Positions 5,904 through 7,156 of a stretch of 7,156 nt of DNA are shown one piece after another. The DNA comes from an uncultured Clostridia bacterium. Its GTDB lineage: Bacteria; Bacillota; Clostridia; Christensenellales; Borkfalkiaceae. The position numbers were made by a program, and so were the translations under genes. A model generated the notes under the pieces. That model ran no database searches. It had not been told where the DNA came from and saw nothing but the letters and a program-made list of their open reading frames with translations. The stretch spans positions 1-7,156 of the forward strand of contig CAMOXE010000015.1 in NCBI GenBank assembly GCA_946628865.1, written 5' to 3'. Numbering within the stretch: position 1 is the first letter of the stretch; every line of letters begins with the position of its first letter.

Positions 5904-7156
5904 AACCACCCAACTTCTCTGCGAGTTTAAAATAACTCTTTTCATCTACGCCGAAATATTCAATAAGCGTCTTATTGTCGTCAAAACTCTTCATTCCCGA
6001 ACGAATATAGATATAACACGCGAGCGCGGGTATATCTTCCGCTGAAACGGTTGCGCCGTTTTCGCCGAGCGTTCGCTCCGCTTGCTCAGCCGTTAAAATA
6101 AGTTTACCGAACTTATCGCTAAACACCGCCGCTTTACCGAGCGCATAAGCGAACGCGCGCCTGAACGTCTCATTTTCGCATTTATACTCGGGAATTGTAA
6201 TTCGCCTGAAAATATAACCGAAAACCACATCCGCGCCGCCCGTAAAGCCGTACTCGCACATAATGGACAATATCCTTTGCTTAACCTCGTCCGAAACCCC
6301 GGCGTCGATAAGCGCGTCGCGAAGTTTATCGTAATATTTATCCGCTCCCCGCGAGGCGATAAGTATCGCGAGCGCAACTTGTAAAGTCTTATTCTCTCCG
6401 CCGTATATCCAATCGACAATTTCGCCGAAGTCGCTCAGAAAATCCACGATCGATTTATCGTCGTACAATCGCTTTATTACTCCGACGCGGCGCGTCACTT
6501 CCTTTTCGGGCAGTTCAAAGTATGGCTCTATCCGTTTATATTCTATATTACCCATTGCGGCGGACTCGGATATATCGCGGTAAAATTTGGCTACGGGACC
6601 CGAAGTCAGAACGTATGAATACCTGAATTCCTCCTCCGCTTTATCGTAACGTTTCGCGTTATAAAATAAGATTCCGCGCAAAAACCTTACGTTTGAAATA
6701 AACTCCGTATTAAAAAGCAGAGTATCGCTATACGCCATAGCCTCGGCGGTCAGATTAAGGGAAATCAAGAGATGCAGTTTTTTATATTGTTCCTCTTCGT
6801 TGTCCGGCTTATAATTTATAGCTAAGTCCAGATACCTGCCCACTTCCCCTGCATATGCCGACGCCGCGCAGACATCTATGGCAACCGTAAGCGAATATAC
6901 GCTTATTTCGCCTTTATCGATTGCGATTTTCGCCTCGCGGTACGCCTCGTCCGGCATTTTAAGATAATAATACGCATACGCTTTCGAGACTTCCGCCTTT
7001 TTATACGCCTCGCTCGTTTCGGGAATTTTATTCAGTTCGTCGATCGCGTCTCCGTATTCGCCGTTTAAAATCATAAACCGAGCGCTGTCAAGTATCTTCT
7101 CGTTTTCCTCTTCTTCGTTCGGCGGATAAACCACTTTATACTCCGCGTTTTTGCTC
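5890..7156 (-). CDS. Tetratricopeptide/helical-repeat protein, probably 5'-truncated by window edge
   Basis: Not assigned to a named function. The frame is open to the right edge. An in-frame GTG at 7134 gives 414 residues and has a GGAG-like stretch about 7 bases upstream, so it could be the true start. The codons before it (S-K-N-A-E-Y-K) look like normal coding sequence, so I favour continuation beyond the window. Numbering from GTG7134: an acidic run (EEEE at 7-10); TPR-like helix pairs at about 17-47 (NGEYGDAIDELNKIPE) and 50-73; and a clear TPR at about 149-178 (GILFYNAKRYDKAEEEF). The region at about 215-310 looks more HEAT-like (RDALIDAGVSDEVKQRIL). TPR/HEAT arrays usually act as protein-protein scaffolds. 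There is no obvious signal peptide or transmembrane helix in the visible part, so it is likely cytoplasmic. It ends with TAG at 5892-5890, 14 bases inside the downstream TIGR04076 gene, with which it probably forms an operon. Confidence 0.8.
   Translation of the reverse strand, partial: SKNAEYKVVYPPNEEEENEKILDSARFMILNGEYGDAIDELNKIPETSEAYKKAEVSKAYAYYYLKMPDEAYREAKIAIDKGEISVYSLTVAIDVCAASAYAGEVGRYLDLAINYKPDNEEEQYKKLHLLISLNLTAEAMAYSDTLLFNTEFISNVRFLRGILFYNAKRYDKAEEEFRYSYVLTSGPVAKFYRDISESAAMGNIEYKRIEPYFELPEKEVTRRVGVIKRLYDDKSIVDFLSDFGEIVDWIYGGENKTLQVALAILIASRGADKYYDKLRDALIDAGVSDEVKQRILSIMCEYGFTGGADVVFGYIFRRITIPEYKCENETFRRAFAYALGKAAVFSDKFGKLILTAEQAERTLGENGATVSAEDIPALACYIYIRSGMKSFDDNKTLIEYFGVDEKSYFKLAEKLGGYEKG

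Noticed and set aside
5904..5945. The 14-residue N-terminal extension of the TIGR04076 protein from ATG5945
   Set aside because: It overlaps the upstream TPR gene further, is outside the family's conserved region as remembered, and the internal ATG at 5903 gives the expected N-terminus.
1..7156. Mobile element, CRISPR array, toxin-antitoxin or defence system
   Set aside because: There are no transposase or integrase genes, direct repeats, spacer arrays or small toxin-like genes. The only inverted repeats found are two terminators between convergent genes. TopB-type enzymes can be element-borne, but here it sits among chromosomal metabolic genes.

Overview
The window is a 7.2 kb piece of an ordinary bacterial chromosome. 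The Bacillota-type features are strong TTGACA/TATAAT promoters, one canonical AGGAGGT ribosome binding site, an ATP-type PEP carboxykinase and moderate GC with AT-rich intergenic spacers. A fermentative Clostridia-like gut anaerobe fits best. This is an inference from gene content and style; no rRNA or other phylogenetic marker is present. I see no mobile element, tRNA, CRISPR array or defence island.

Layout, left to right. (1) Positions 1-468, minus strand: the N-terminal half of a ROK-family sugar kinase, running off the left edge. (2) An 89-bp divergent spacer holding two consensus promoters back to back; each places the predicted transcription start within a few bases of an ATG, so both flanking mRNAs look leaderless. 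(3) Positions 558-2603, plus: a type IA DNA topoisomerase (TopB/topoisomerase III type) ending in a stem-loop shared with the convergent next gene. (4) Positions 2672-3760, minus: an N-acetylhexosamine 1-kinase (NahK/LnpB type) of the APH-fold superfamily. (5) A 193-bp divergent spacer with one promoter for nahK and one for pckA. (6) Positions 3954-5531, plus: complete ATP-dependent PEP carboxykinase, followed by a strong hairpin. (7) Positions 5598-7156, minus: a two-gene unit, a TPR-repeat protein open to the right edge and a small TIGR04076-family protein whose start overlaps the TPR gene's stop.

Functionally, three genes belong to central carbon metabolism: a sugar kinase, an amino-sugar 1-kinase and PEPCK. 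Topoisomerase III is DNA housekeeping. The last pair has no assigned function. Apart from the final pair, each gene appears to be its own transcription unit, with its own promoter where the 5' end is visible. I find no convincing new multi-gene system. The most interesting signal is the pair of divergent leaderless promoters, followed by the divergent strand-gate motif of the topoisomerase and the translationally overlapped TPR/TIGR04076 pair.
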